Shown piece by piece: positions 10,815 to 21,286 of a stretch of DNA of 64,000 nt (positions are counted from its first letter, which is position 1; every line of letters begins with the position of its first letter). The translations under genes were made by a program, and so were the position numbers. The stretch lies in assembly GCA_039707655.1 (NCBI GenBank), contig CM077664.1, positions 198,332,195 to 198,396,194 of the forward strand. Direction: 5' to 3'. The stretch comes from Elymus sibiricus (lineage: Eukaryota > Streptophyta > Magnoliopsida > Poales > Poaceae). Under the pieces are notes generated by a model. It saw only the letters and a list, made by a program, of their open reading frames with translations. It was not told the origin of the DNA and made no database searches.

Positions 10815-12002
10815 ATGGCTCGCGCAGTAGCACCCCTGAATTTTAATGCGTTCCTAGAGAAAGCTAAGTTGAAAGATGATGGAAGTAACTTTGTGGACTG
10901 GGCCCGTAATCTAAGGATTATCCTTACGGCTTCCCAGAAGGCTTATGTCCTTGATGCACCGCTTGGTGATCCACCCGCTCCAGTTGAGTCTCTAGACGTT
11001 GTGAACGCCTGGCAGGCTCGTTCTGATGATTACTCAATAGTTCAATGTGCAATGTTGTATGGCTTAGAACCGGGACTTCAAAGACGTTTTGAACGTCATG
11101 GAGCATATGAGATGTTCCAGGAGTTGAAGTTTATCTTTCAGAAGAATGCCCGGATCGAGAGATATGAGATCTCCGATAAATTCTATGCTTGCAAGATGGA
11201 GGAGAACGGGTCTATCAGTGATCACGTGCTCAGAATGTCTGGGTACTCCACCCGTCTGGCTGAGTTAGGGATGCCCCTTCCGCCAGAGGCTATCACTGAC
11301 AGAGTTCTTCAATCATTGCCACCTAGCTACAAGAGCTTCGTGTTGAACTATAACATGCACGGGATGAACAAGTCAGTTGCCGAGCTGTTTGCGATGCTGA
11401 AAGCCGCTGAGTCTGAAATTCAGAAGGAGCATCAAGTGTTGATGGTCAATAAAACCACTAGTTTCAAGAAAAATGGCAAGGGTAAGAAGGGTAACTCCAA
11501 GCAGAGTGGCAAAGCAGTTGCTCCTCTCGTGAAGAAACCCAAGGCTGGACCCAAACCAGAAACTGTGTGTTTTCATTGCAAGGGAACTGGACACTGGAAG
11601 CGGAATTGCCCCAAGTATTTGGCTGACAAGAAGGCGGCCAACAACAAACAAGGTATATATGATATACATGTTATTGATGTGTACCTTACCAACTCTCGTT
11701 GTAGTGCCTGGGTATTTGATACCGGTGCGGTTGCTCATATTTGCAACTCAAAACAGGAACTGCGGAATAGACGGAGGCTGGCAAAGGACGAAGTGACGAT
11801 GCGCGTGGGAAATGGTTCCAAGGTTGATGTGATCGCCGTCGGCACGCTCGCTCTTCGATTACCGTCGGGATTAGTGATGAACCTAAATAAGTGTTATTTG
11901 GTGCCTGCGTTAAGCATGAACATTATATCTGGATCTTGTTTATTGCGAGACGGTTACTCATTTAAATCAGAGAATAAATGGTTGTTCTATTTATATGAGT
12001 AA
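10815..12002 (+). CDS. Gag and protease of Angela-like copia
   Basis: 395 residues. The N-terminal two thirds is a copia gag polypeptide that packages element RNA into particles. A CCHC zinc knuckle (CFHCKGTGHWKRNC) is at about residues 251-264. The aspartic protease active site follows at about 300-309 (VFDTGAVAHICNS), which has Ala where Ser is usual. The frame ends at 12002, shortly after the protease, while integrase begins in the next frame at 11995. In related elements gag-pol is one frame, so the change of phase near 11980-11995, in a short A-rich stretch, looks like a one-base insertion. Regulated frameshifting cannot be excluded from sequence alone. Confidence 0.9.
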   Translation: MARAVAPLNFNAFLEKAKLKDDGSNFVDWARNLRIILTASQKAYVLDAPLGDPPAPVESLDVVNAWQARSDDYSIVQCAMLYGLEPGLQRRFERHGAYEMFQELKFIFQKNARIERYEISDKFYACKMEENGSISDHVLRMSGYSTRLAELGMPLPPEAITDRVLQSLPPSYKSFVLNYNMHGMNKSVAELFAMLKAAESEIQKEHQVLMVNKTTSFKKNGKGKKGNSKQSGKAVAPLVKKPKAGPKPETVCFHCKGTGHWKRNCPKYLADKKAANNKQGIYDIHVIDVYLTNSRCSAWVFDTGAVAHICNSKQELRNRRRLAKDEVTMRVGNGSKVDVIAVGTLALRLPSGLVMNLNKCYLVPALSMNIISGSCLLRDGYSFKSENKWLFYLYE

Positions 12003-14799
12003 TATCTTTTATGGTCATGCACCCGATGTGAGGGGTTTATTCTTATTGAATCTCGATAGTAATGATACACATGTTCATAACATTGATGCCAAAAGATGTA
12101 GAATTGATAATGATAATACCACTTTCTTGTGGCACTGCCGTTTAGGTCATATTGGCGTAAAACGCATGAGGAAGCTCCATGCTGATGGACTTTTGGAGTC
12201 ACTTGATTTTGAATCACTTGACACATGTGAGCCATGCCTCATGGGCAAGATGACTAAAACGCCGTTCTCTGGAATAATGGAACGGGCAAGTGACTTATTG
12301 GAAATCATACATACTGATGTGTGCGGTCCGATGAGCATTGAGGCGCGCGGTGGTTATCGTTACTTTCTCACCTTCACTGATGACTTAAGTAGATATGGGT
12401 ATATTTACTTAATGAAACACAAGTCTGAAACATTTGAAAAGTTCAAACAATTTCAGAGTGAAGTTGAGAATCATCGTAACAAGAAGATTAAATTCCTACG
12501 ATCTGATCGAGGAGGAGAATATCTGAGTTATGAGTTTGGCAGTCACTTAAGACAGTGTGGAATTGTTTCACAATTGACACCGCCTGGAACACCACAGCGT
12601 AATGGTGTGTCCGAACGTCGTAATCGAACCTTATTGGATATGGTGCGATCTATGATGTCTCTTGCCGATTTGCCACTATCGTTTTGGGGTTATGCATTAG
12701 AGACAGCTGCATTCACTTTAAATAGGGCACCATCGAAATCCGTTGAGACAACGCCATATGAACTTTGGTTTGACAAGAAGCCAAAGCTGTCGTTTCTTAA
12801 AGTTTGGGGATGTGATGCTTATGTCAAAAAGCTTCAGCCTGAAAAGCTGGAACCCAAAGCGGAGAAATGCGTCTTCATAGGATACCCAAAAGAGACAATT
12901 GGGTATACCTTCTACCTCAGATCCGAGGGCAAAGTGTTTGTCGCTAAAAACGGAACATTTCTTGAGAAAGAGTTTCTCTCGAAAGAATTGAGTGGGAGGA
13001 AGATAGAACTTGATGAGGTTGTTGAACCTTTACTTCAACCTGAGAGTAGCGCAGCGCAGAAAATTGTTTCTGTGGAGCCTACATTAGCTGAAGAGGAAGT
13101 TAATGATGATGATCATGAAGCTTTGGATCAAGTTGCTATCGAACCTCGTAGGTCGACAAGGACGCGTACTGCTCCTGAGTGGTACGGCAACCCTGTCTTA
13201 GAGGTCATGTTGTTAGACAACGATGAACCTACGAGCTATGGAGAAGCGATGATGGGCCCGGATTCCAAGAAGTGGTTAGAGGCCATGAAATCCGAGATGG
13301 GATCCATGTATGAAAACAAAGTATGGACTTTGGAAGTATTACCTGAAGGGCGTAAGGCCATTCAGAACAAATGGATCTTTAAGAGGAAGACGGACGCGGA
13401 CGGTAATGTCACCGTCTATAAAGCTCGACTTGTGGCAAAGGGTTTTTCACAAGTTCAAGGAGTTGACTACGATGAGACCTTCTCACCCGTAGCAATGCTT
13501 AAGTCCGTCAGAATCATGTTAGCAATAGCTGCCTTTTTCGATTATGAAATTTGGCAGATGGATGTCAAAACAGCGTTCCTTAACGGTTACCTTAAGGAAG
13601 AGTTGTATATGATACAACCAGAAGGTTTTGTCGATCCAGAGAATGCTGACAAAGTTTGCAAACTCCAGCGATCCATTTATGGACTGGTGCAAGCATCTCG
13701 GAGTTGGAATCTTCGTTTTGATGAGGTGATCAAAGCGTTCGAGTTTATACAAGTTTACGGAGAAGCTTGTATTTACAAGAAAGTGAGTGGGAGCTCTATA
13801 GCGTTTCTAATATTATATGTGGATGACATATTGCTGATTGGAAACAATATAGAAATGCTGGAAAGCGTAAAGGAATATTTGAACAAGAGTTTTTCAATGA
13901 AGGACCTAGGAGAAGCTGCTTTCATATTAGGCATCAAGATCTATAGAGATAGATCAAGACGCTTAATAGGACTTTCACAAAGCACATACCTTGACAAAGT
14001 TTTGAAGAAGTTCAAAATGGATCAGTCCAAGAAGGGGTTCTTGCCTGTATTGCAAGGTGTGAAGTTGAGTAAGACTCAATGCCCAGTGACTGCAGAAGAT
14101 AGAGAAAAGATGAGTGTCATCCCCTATGCTTCGGCCATAGGCTCTATCATGTATGCAATGCTGTGCACAAGACCCGATGTCAGCCTTGCCATAAGTATGG
14201 TCGGAAGGTTTCAAAGTGATCCAGGAATGGAACACTGGACGGCGGTCAAGAATATCCTGAAGTACCTGAAAAGGACTAAGGACATGTTTCTCGTTTATGG
14301 AGGTGATCAAGAGCTCGTCGTAAAGGGTTACGTCGATGCAAGCTTTGACACTGATCCGGATGACTCTAAGTCGCAAACCGGATACGTATTTATTCTTAAT
14401 GGGGGTGCGGTTAGCTGGTGCAGTTCCAAGCAAAGCGTGGTAGCTGATTCTACATGCGAAGCGGAGTACATCGCTGCCTCGGAGGCGGCGAAGGAAGGTG
14501 TCTGGATGAAGGAGTTCATGACAGATCTTGGAATAGTGCCTAGTGCGCTTAACCCAATGACTCTGTTTTGTGATAATACTGGTGCCATTGCTCTAGCCAA
14601 GGAACCAAGATTTCACAAGAGGACCAGACACATAAAGCGACGTTTCAATTCCATCCGCGATTACATCAAGGAGGACGACATAAATATTTGCAAAGTACAC
14701 ACGGATCTAAATGTTGCAGATCCGATGACTAAACCTCTTCCAAGGGCTAAACATGAACAACACCAGAACTGCATGGGTGTTCGATTCATTACAATGTAA
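11995..14799 (+). CDS. Integrase, reverse transcriptase and RNase H of Angela-like copia
   Basis: 934 residues, open throughout. Integrase: HHCC zinc domain at about residues 43-80 (WHCRLGHIGVKRM ... CEPC), then catalytic Asp in IHTDVCGP, Asp in FLRSDRGGEYLS and Glu in NGVSERRNRTLL. Reverse transcriptase: VYKARLVAKGFSQVQGVDY, WQMDVKTAFLNGYL, and the YVDD catalytic box at residues 608-611. RNase H: VDASFDTDPDDSK at about 780 and CEAEYIAASEAAKEGVW. The order integrase before reverse transcriptase defines Ty1-copia. Variants such as YGLVQASRSW (Lys is usual where Val stands) may lower activity. The protein would need upstream gag-protease and so depends on the frameshift at its start. Confidence 0.93.
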   Translation: MSNIFYGHAPDVRGLFLLNLDSNDTHVHNIDAKRCRIDNDNTTFLWHCRLGHIGVKRMRKLHADGLLESLDFESLDTCEPCLMGKMTKTPFSGIMERASDLLEIIHTDVCGPMSIEARGGYRYFLTFTDDLSRYGYIYLMKHKSETFEKFKQFQSEVENHRNKKIKFLRSDRGGEYLSYEFGSHLRQCGIVSQLTPPGTPQRNGVSERRNRTLLDMVRSMMSLADLPLSFWGYALETAAFTLNRAPSKSVETTPYELWFDKKPKLSFLKVWGCDAYVKKLQPEKLEPKAEKCVFIGYPKETIGYTFYLRSEGKVFVAKNGTFLEKEFLSKELSGRKIELDEVVEPLLQPESSAAQKIVSVEPTLAEEEVNDDDHEALDQVAIEPRRSTRTRTAPEWYGNPVLEVMLLDNDEPTSYGEAMMGPDSKKWLEAMKSEMGSMYENKVWTLEVLPEGRKAIQNKWIFKRKTDADGNVTVYKARLVAKGFSQVQGVDYDETFSPVAMLKSVRIMLAIAAFFDYEIWQMDVKTAFLNGYLKEELYMIQPEGFVDPENADKVCKLQRSIYGLVQASRSWNLRFDEVIKAFEFIQVYGEACIYKKVSGSSIAFLILYVDDILLIGNNIEMLESVKEYLNKSFSMKDLGEAAFILGIKIYRDRSRRLIGLSQSTYLDKVLKKFKMDQSKKGFLPVLQGVKLSKTQCPVTAEDREKMSVIPYASAIGSIMYAMLCTRPDVSLAISMVGRFQSDPGMEHWTAVKNILKYLKRTKDMFLVYGGDQELVVKGYVDASFDTDPDDSKSQTGYVFILNGGAVSWCSSKQSVVADSTCEAEYIAASEAAKEGVWMKEFMTDLGIVPSALNPMTLFCDNTGAIALAKEPRFHKRTRHIKRRFNSIRDYIKEDDINICKVHTDLNVADPMTKPLPRAKHEQHQNCMGVRFITM

Positions 14800-14838
14800 A
14801 TCACATAGTGATGTGAACTAGATTATTGACTCTAGTGC

Positions 14839-14849
14839 AAGTGGGAGAC
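14839..14849 (+). promoter_or_regulatory. Polypurine tract of Angela-like element
   Basis: AAGTGGGAGAC directly before the 3' LTR start at 14850; the plus-strand priming site. Confidence 0.75.
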
Positions 14850-16706
14850 TGTTGGAAATATGCCCTAGAGGCAATAATAAATTGGTTATTATTATATTTC
14901 CTTGTTCATGATAATCGTTTATTATCCATGCTATAATTGTATTGATTGGAAACTCAAATACATGTGTGGGTACATAGACAACACTGTGTCCCTAGTAAGC
15001 CTCTAGTTGACTAGCTTGTTGATCAAAGATGGTTAAGGTTTCCTAGCCATGGACATGAGATGTCATTTGATAACGGGATCACATCATTAGGAGAATGATG
15101 TGATGGACAAGACCCAAACTGTAAACGTAGCATTTGATCGTGTCAGTTTATTGCTATTGTTTTCTGCATGTCAAGTATCTGTTCCTTTGACCATGAGATC
15201 ATGCAACTCACTGACACCGGAGGAATACCTTGTGTGTATCAAACGTCGCAACGTAACTGGGTGACTATAAAGGTGCTCTACAGATATCTCCGAGGGTGTC
15301 TGTTGGGTTGGCATGGATCAAGACTGGGATTTGTTACTCCGTATGACGGAGAGGTATCTCAGGGCCCACTCGGTAATACAACATCACAATGAGCCTTGCA
15401 AGCAATGTGACTAAAAGTGTTAGCCACGAGATCTTGTATTACGGAACGAGTAAAGAGACTTGCCGGTAACGAGATTGAACTAGGTATAGAGATACCGACG
15501 ATCGAATCTCGGGCAAGTAACATACCGAAGAACAAAGGGAACAGCATACGGGATTAACTGAATCCTTGACATAGAGGTTCGACCGATAAAAGATCTTCGT
15601 AGAATATGTAGGAGCCAATATGGGCATCCAGGTCCCGCTATTGGTTATTGGCCGTAGAGGTGTCTCGGTCATGTCTACATAGTTCTCGAACCCGCAGGGT
15701 CTACACACTTAACGTTTGGTGACGATTAGTATAATTGAGTTATTATGTTGGTGACCGAAAGTTGTTCGTAAGTCTCGGATAAGATCCCGGACATGACGAG
15801 GATCTCCGGAATAGTCCGGAGGTAAAGATTGATATATGTGATAATAGTGTTTTGATCTCCGAAAGAGTTCCGGAGTTCACCGGAAGGGGTTCCGGATGTT
15901 TACCGAAGTGTTCGGGTGCAGCAACACTTTATATGGGCCAAAGGGATAAAAGCCCACGAGGTATTGGAAAGTGCAAAAGTAGTTTTGCTGCCGCGTAAGC
16001 GGTACTACCGCTTGGTGAAGCGGTACTACCGCCCGAGCGGTACTACCGCTTGTGTGAAGCGGTACTACCGCCCAAGCGGTACTACCGCTTGTGTGAAGCG
16101 GTACTACCGCTTGTGCGCGGCTGTGCACGGTTCGGCAGGATCCGAGTTGGACTCTTTCCCTGCGGGCCAAACCGACCTTGTGCGGGCAAAACCGACCTAG
16201 AGGAGGCTTTTACTCCAAGTTTAGACCCCAAGGCTCAACATATAAATAGAGGGGCAGGGCTAGCACACGGGACACATCAGGATTTCCCAAGCCGTGTGCC
16301 GGCAACCCTAGCCCTCTAGTTCCTCCGTCATAATCTCCGTAGTGCTTGGCGAAGCCCTGCAGAGATTGTTCCTCACCACCATCACCACGCCGTCGTGCTG
16401 CTGGAACTCAACCACTACTTCACCATCGCTCGCTGGATCGAGGAGGTGAAGGCGTCATCAAGCCGTACGTGTGTTGAACGCGGAGGTGCCATCCGTTCGG
16501 CGCTAGTTCGTGATCGGATCGAGGGACGACTTGCGATTTGGATCGCGGAGACGTTCGACTACATCAACCGCGTTTCTTAAACGCTTCCGCTTAGCGATCT
16601 ACAAGGGTATGTAGATTCACTCTCCCTCTCGTAGATGCTCATCACCATGGATAGATCTTGTGTGTGCGTAGGAAAATTTTTGTTTCCCATGCAACGTTCC
16701 CCAACA
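14850..16706 (+). repeat. 3' LTR of Angela-like element
   Basis: 1857 bp, the same length as the 5' LTR and almost identical. It carries the second palindrome array (15999-16110) and a TATA box at 16241. It is followed by the duplicated ggggg of the target. Confidence 0.95.
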
Positions 16707-16712
16707 GGGGGG

Positions 16713-18006
16713 TGGTCGGGCTGGTTTGCCTGAGTTCGTCTAGGGGTATGGGCTCAAGGGCCTCGTCATCAAATGACGGAAGCAAACGCCGCCATGGGTA
16801 GCTTTTGTTTTGATCCTGTTGCTGATTGTCGAAGCCCTCTTTGGCTGCTAAGACCAACGTCCACCTGTCATTAAGGGTATCCTATTCAGCTTTTAGCTGC
16901 TGCTGCTTCTTTTTCAGGCTTCGGGCGGTAGCTATGAGTTGCCACTTGAACTTTTCCTGATCCAGAGGGTCCTTGGGGACGATGAAATCCTCGGGTCTGA
17001 GGCTGTCCTCCTCTTCGGAAGGAGGGAGGTAGTTGCTGTCCTCGGAATCATCGGTGTCCTCGGGGTTACCCCGGTCCTCATGCCCTTCAGAAGCGTCACG
17101 GTGTTGTTCGGGGGTGGTGTTGTCGCCGAGCTCCTCCATGTTGTCCGGAGTATCATTATCTCCGGTGCCTTTTGTGTCTGTGTTCGTGTTGCTTTCCCTG
17201 CCCTTTCCCCATCCCTTGGATCGTTTCCGTTGGTGTCGGCATTTGGGCGGCTCCTCGCCGGGGTCATCGCCATCCTTTCTGGGGGTGTTGACCATATAAA
17301 CATCGTAGGTGGAGGTGGCGGTCCACTTTCCAGTGGTGGGAGTGGCAAGGGAGGGAGCAGTATAGGACATGACGTCGATATCCTCGTCCATGTCGTCAGC
17401 CTCCTCGGAGGCGTAGTCCAGCATGTCGGTTAAGTCTTCGACAATGGCTACTAAGTGGGTGGTGGGTGGGACGTAAAATTCCCCGCGGTTGGTCTCAAGT
17501 CCGATCTGATCATAGACCGAGGACGGGCCATCCGCGATACTCATCATCTGGATCCGATCTAGCATCTCGCTTAACAGCGAGAGGTCTGCCGGATCCATCC
17601 TCTGACATCTTTCGGCGTTAACCTCCGATATGCCTGCGTCGGGGGCGCATTCGGCCAAGGCTGACCCCTGGTTCTCGGACATTGAGATCGGATCCGAACT
17701 CAAAGCCAGATCCAAACTAAAGGCCGACCCGGAGATGGGGTCGGGGAGAAGATCCGAAGTTAAGGCCTCGGGATCACTCGGCCCCTTAGGTAAAGCTGAG
17801 AACCCAGTAAAGATCAGATCGCCCCGAGAGTCTGCGACGTACTCTAGGTTACCAAACCTGATTTCCTACTCAGGGGCGAAACTATCGATCTGGTCAAGGT
17901 GACCGGTCGGGTTGGCATGTAGCACGAGGCTGCCAAACGCGAAGAGCTGGCCGGGAACGAAGACGTCCCCGCTGCGGATGCCGTCGCTGATGACTAAGCA
18001 AGCCAT
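16713..18006 (-). pseudogene. Leader ORF and gag N-terminal part of element D
   Basis: The frame starts at an ATG at 18006, shortly after the primer-binding site. Its first module (VPGQLFAFGSLVLHANPTGH) matches the module at the start of the B polyprotein. Stops at 17868 and 16884 interrupt it. A Ser/Asp/Glu-rich acidic region and a conserved patch (YVPPTTHLVAIVEDLTDMLDYA) follow, also shared with B. The frame runs into the Angela insertion at 16712 and resumes at 7675. The function of the leader module is unknown; the acidic part belongs to gag by position. Confidence 0.7.
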
Positions 18007-18032
18007 TGATCCTTGATGATCCTACAGCGGAA

Positions 18033-18050
18033 CTCTCAATGAAAGCACCA
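18033..18050 (-). promoter_or_regulatory. Primer-binding site of element D
   Basis: On the minus strand TGGTGCTTTCATTGAGAG begins one base after the LTR end. The same site follows the LTRs of B and F. The tRNA was not identified with certainty. Confidence 0.65.
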
Positions 18051-18051
18051 A

Positions 18052-18547
18052 TGTCGGTACTAAAACCGGCAGATCTCGGGTAGGGGGTCCCGAACTGTGG
18101 ATCTTGGAGTCAATGGGTAACAGGGAACGTAGAGACAGCATTTACCCAGGTTCGGGCCCTCTCGAAGAGGTAAAACCCTACGTCCTGCTTGGTTGTATTG
18201 ATGTGTTGGTATGACAATTACAGAGTTGATCTACCTCGAGATCAGATGAACTAAACCCTAGGTGGGTATAGCGATAATGGTTTTTTTCCTCCATGGACTA
18301 AACCCTCTGGTTTATATAGACACCAGGGGTACCTAGGGTTACATATGGTCTGTTGCCACCAGGGGATAAACATGCTGGCCACGCTAAACTTTTCTTGGAG
18401 GAGACGCCAAGTCTTTGGAGGTTTCCTTCTAGAGCCTGAGGTCACCTGTAGTCCGGCCTTCCTCCGACGAGTTAGGAGCAGCCCATCAATACGGCCCACG
18501 AGAGACAGGCCGGCGGCGTGAGGACCCCTGAGTCCGGGACACCCTCA
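18052..18547 (-). repeat. 5' LTR of element D
   Basis: 496 bp reading TGAGGGTGTCCCGGAC to TAGTACCGACA on the minus strand. A TATA-like TATATAAA lies at about 18311-18319 on the minus strand. Its 3' half resembles the LTR of B (GGGACCCCCTACC, CTGCCGG). Confidence 0.75.
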
Positions 18548-19026
18548 GTATGTCTCACTACCAGTCCTTGTATGTGTACATATATGCAGCCATCAAGTTT
18601 TGAGTAGGTATAGTAATAACCTGCTAAAGATTGTCCTGAATCTCACGTTCAGATGGAATAACCTGGTTAACACTCTTGACCTGCCATGAACATATCTAGT
18701 TTAGTTGTACTCACATGTAGCCCCCAAGGGCCGGGTCATTATGAAATAGTGGCCTGGAACTTTCACATATGTCGTATGCTTTGTTTACACAAGTTTTAGC
18801 CACCAAGAGCCGGCTCAACATCATATGATGGGCCGAGTTAGGCAATATGCTGATAAAATGAGGTCGCATTAGCCCCCAAGTGCCATATTGAATGCTTGCA
18901 TCTTTATTGACTTGATATAAAATAAGATAGAAGTGATTGATGTAGCCCCCAAGTGCCGGGTCGATCGCCTGCGGCGGCTCGGGACTATCAAAATATAATC
19001 CTGACTATAATGTTGATATACAGGAC
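18548..19026 (+). other. Element C 3' internal sequence with repeated AGCCCCCAAG motifs
   Basis: No open frame. It contains three copies of the phrase TAGCCCCCAAG or similar (about 18718, 18870 and 18943), which in the element's own sense read CTTGGGGGCTA and resemble its polypurine tract. It may be intron sequence of the antisense gene that follows. Confidence 0.4.
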
Positions 19027-19299
19027 ATGCTGAACCAGGCTGAAGCACAAGCGGCCGGCTTCCAAAGGCACATGAAGAAGGAAAAGAAGCTACGAGAAAA
19101 GGCAGAACTCTTGTCTTCTGATTTTCACAAATCTTTACTCACAGTGACAGACACCCTAGAGAAGGTGAAGGCTGCCTTTGAAGAAGAGAAAAACAGCTTG
19201 GTAAAGCATGCTGAAGAGGCCGAGTTGAGGCTCGAGCCAGTGACTCAGGAACTGCATAAAGGAAGGAAATCATTAGCGAAAAGTGTAGACGGCCTCTAA
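19027..19299 (+). pseudogene. Coiled-coil exon, candidate antisense gene of element C
   Basis: 90 residues rich in Lys, Glu and Leu with heptad spacing (HMKKEKKLREKAELL, EEKNSLVKHAEEAELRLE). It is preceded by TTGATATACAG, a good splice acceptor, so it is likely an internal exon. It lies on the strand opposite to gag-pol of C, in the region between integrase and 3' LTR, like the antisense coiled-coil genes of A and B. The rest of the gene is missing or cut by F and D. Confidence 0.45.
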
Positions 19300-19309
19300 G
19301 CTTAATTAG

Positions 19310-20143
19310 ATAATAATAATAATAAAAAAAAGCTCCCTGTGGCCGCCACCGAGCTGAACTCATGCCCGCCTAGCTCATGTGCATTGATACGCGTGAGCAG
19401 TGCTGGTCTGGCGTGGTTCCTTGGTTGGGTCTGGATTTTTCTTCTCCTTGACCTTCTATAGCCTGCTGCTTGCGTGCCTGCTTCTTCAACACCTCCACGG
19501 CGCACGGACGCCGCAACAGCGGAGCTCGGATCTGTCGTACTATCAGGCGCCGGACACTTTTGTATGATCTTGATTTAACTACGGACAGGGTAGCCTGAGG
19601 CAGCAGTCATAATTTTACAATAAAGATAGTTTATACATAACACATCTAATTGAAAAAATATCACCTGATCATCCCATCGATCTATGACGATCACCCAGCA
19701 GACTCTCAATGAAAGCACCAGTGTCGGTTCTAAATCCGGCATATCTCGTAGTAGGGGTCCTAAGCTAGGCGTCTTGGAGCGATGGTAACATGGACACAGG
19801 ATTTTACCCAGGTTCGGGCTCTCTCGAAGAGATAATACCCTACATCCTGCTTTTGATTGTATTCATATGGGGTGTAGTACAGAGTACATGTATCTACCAC
19901 GAGATTGTTCTAATGAATATCAGATGATCTATCGACTAGCCTGGCCTCGGTTTATATAATACACCAGAGGCCTAGGGTTTAGGAGAGTCCTCTTCTTGGG
20001 CGCCAAGTCTTGTGGAGTCTTCCTTGTATATGTCATGGTCTGCCCGAAGTGGCCTATTAGTGAACCGCCATGGGGGGTCCTCGGCCCGATCCACCTGGTC
20101 GGGAGACGACGTGGTGAGTACCCCCTAGTCCAGGACACCGTCA
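19310..20143 (-). mobile_element. Truncated gypsy element F: 5' LTR plus leader
   Basis: An LTR at 19722-20143 (422 bp; TGACGGTGTCCTGGAC to GAACCGACA on the minus strand) is followed on its inner side by the primer-binding site at 19703-19720 and about 400 bp of leader. The leader ends near an ATA/A-rich stretch at 19306-19330. No gag is left. Relatives are D and B by LTR ends and primer site. Only one LTR is present, so the element was truncated. Confidence 0.6.
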
Positions 20144-20749
20144 TAGTAGAAACAGAAAACTTCCGTAATCTATCAATGCTGTCATGCATTTGAGTAGTTC
20201 TGCACCTTTGAATCTGTGATATTTATCAACAGCACTGAGTGCACATATTTGCTCAACTCAATTGTATGATCTGGAATCCATAGCCATGGCTGCATAGATA
20301 ACCCGGCAAAATATGCAACTTTGAGGAATTGCAAAGTGCGGTAGTATACTGCAAAGAAGCAGGTTGATATTCCATGGCCGGGTCAAACTTGTGACCCGGC
20401 AGACAAACAAGCAACTGTAACACCTGCAAACATGCACAGACATAGATATATCCAAATATGAAATAATAAATTTGTATAAGATATAATAAGCCGGCTTTCG
20501 AGGCGCGACATAAAGACCGGCTTTTGAGGCTCGATTCTGATTTACTTCTGTGAAGCAGGCTTTTTAGCCTCTTTTGGTTTGTCCTAGCTTTCTGAAAGCC
20601 GGCTCTCACGTAACTTAACCGGTAATTTAACTTTGATGAGTTCAGGGTCACCTCTGTGATTGACTCATCAGGCGTTTACCAGGTCACCTTTTTGGAGTAG
20701 CATCTTGCTAACAGGTAGGTTTAACCAAGTACATAATGGCATATGCCGG
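20144..20749 (-). other. Element C 3' internal sequence between F and B
   Basis: No gene seen. It contains several GCCGGCTTT/GACCGGCTTTTGAGGC phrases (20490-20600). It ends with gccgg at 20745-20749, the target duplicated by element B, and resumes at 30091. Confidence 0.55.
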
Positions 20750-21242
20750 TGACGGTGTCCTGGATTAGGGGGTGCTAACCCAGCCGGCCCATCTCCTCGG
20801 TTGGGCTGATATGTCTCTGTGTGTGATCAAGATGGACTCCGAAAGCCACACACGGGAGACGTGATCGAGGCTGTCTCTACCGAAGACTTGTAGTACACTT
20901 CAAGATTTGTCCAGCCGTCTTACTCCTAGATACCGACCTTGTAACCCTAGATACCCTCCCTGGCGTGTATATAAGCCATAGGGTTTAGCCCGTAGGAGGA
21001 AGAACAACACAATATCGCTCACCTAGCCCTAGAAGTTAGACACATATTACGATCTCGAGGTAGATCAACTCTGTACTCGATACCTCTTCATTAATATAAA
21101 CAGAAGCAGGACGTAGGGTTTTACCTCCCTTAAGAGGGCCCGAACCTGGGTATACATCGTCTTCATTGTCTCTGTTAACACCGATCCGAGATCCGCAGCT
21201 CGGGACCCCCTACCCCGAGGTCTGCCGGTTTTTACACCGACA
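20750..21242 (+). repeat. 5' LTR of element B
   Basis: 493 bp, same length as the 3' copy. It contains TATATAA at 20968-20974 and the phrase GGGCCCGAACCTGGGTA near its end. Confidence 0.92.
20968..20974 (+). promoter_or_regulatory. TATA box in 5' LTR of element B
   Basis: TATATAA in GGCGTGTATATAAGCC, about 270 bp before the LTR end; same spacing as in element A. Confidence 0.5.
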
Positions 21243-21243
21243 C

Positions 21244-21256
21244 TGGTGCTTTCATT
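21244..21256 (+). promoter_or_regulatory. Primer-binding site of element B
   Basis: TGGTGCTTTCATT, one base after the LTR end at 21242. D and F have the same site. Confidence 0.65.
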
Positions 21257-21286
21257 CAGAGTTCCGCTGCGCGATCACCAAAAGGA

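Larger units (their letters stand above)
7681..16706 (+). mobile_element. Angela/BARE/WIS-like Ty1-copia retrotransposon, nearly intact
   Basis: Two LTRs of equal length (1857 bp) flank gag-protease and integrase-reverse transcriptase-RNase H in copia order. The LTRs start TGTTGGAAAT and end GTTCCCCAACA. ggggg at 7676-7680 is repeated at 16707-16711. By eye the LTRs differ at only three positions, so insertion is recent: about 0.06 million years if 1.3e-8 substitutions per site per year is used. It split the gag gene of element D. A frameshift between the two ORFs probably blocks a full polyprotein. Confidence 0.95.
5282..18547 (-). mobile_element. Gypsy element D (non-autonomous type), minus strand, interrupted by Angela-like copia
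   Basis: Reading right to left: a 5' LTR (18052-18547), a primer-binding site, a gag-protease frame (18006-16713), then after the copia insertion the frame continues (7675-5709), followed by noncoding sequence up to 5282, where element A begins. Gag and protease-like segments are closely related to those of element B. No reverse transcriptase or integrase is visible in the part present. The remainder must lie to the left of element A, outside the window. Its LTR abuts element C sequence at 18548. Confidence 0.75.
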
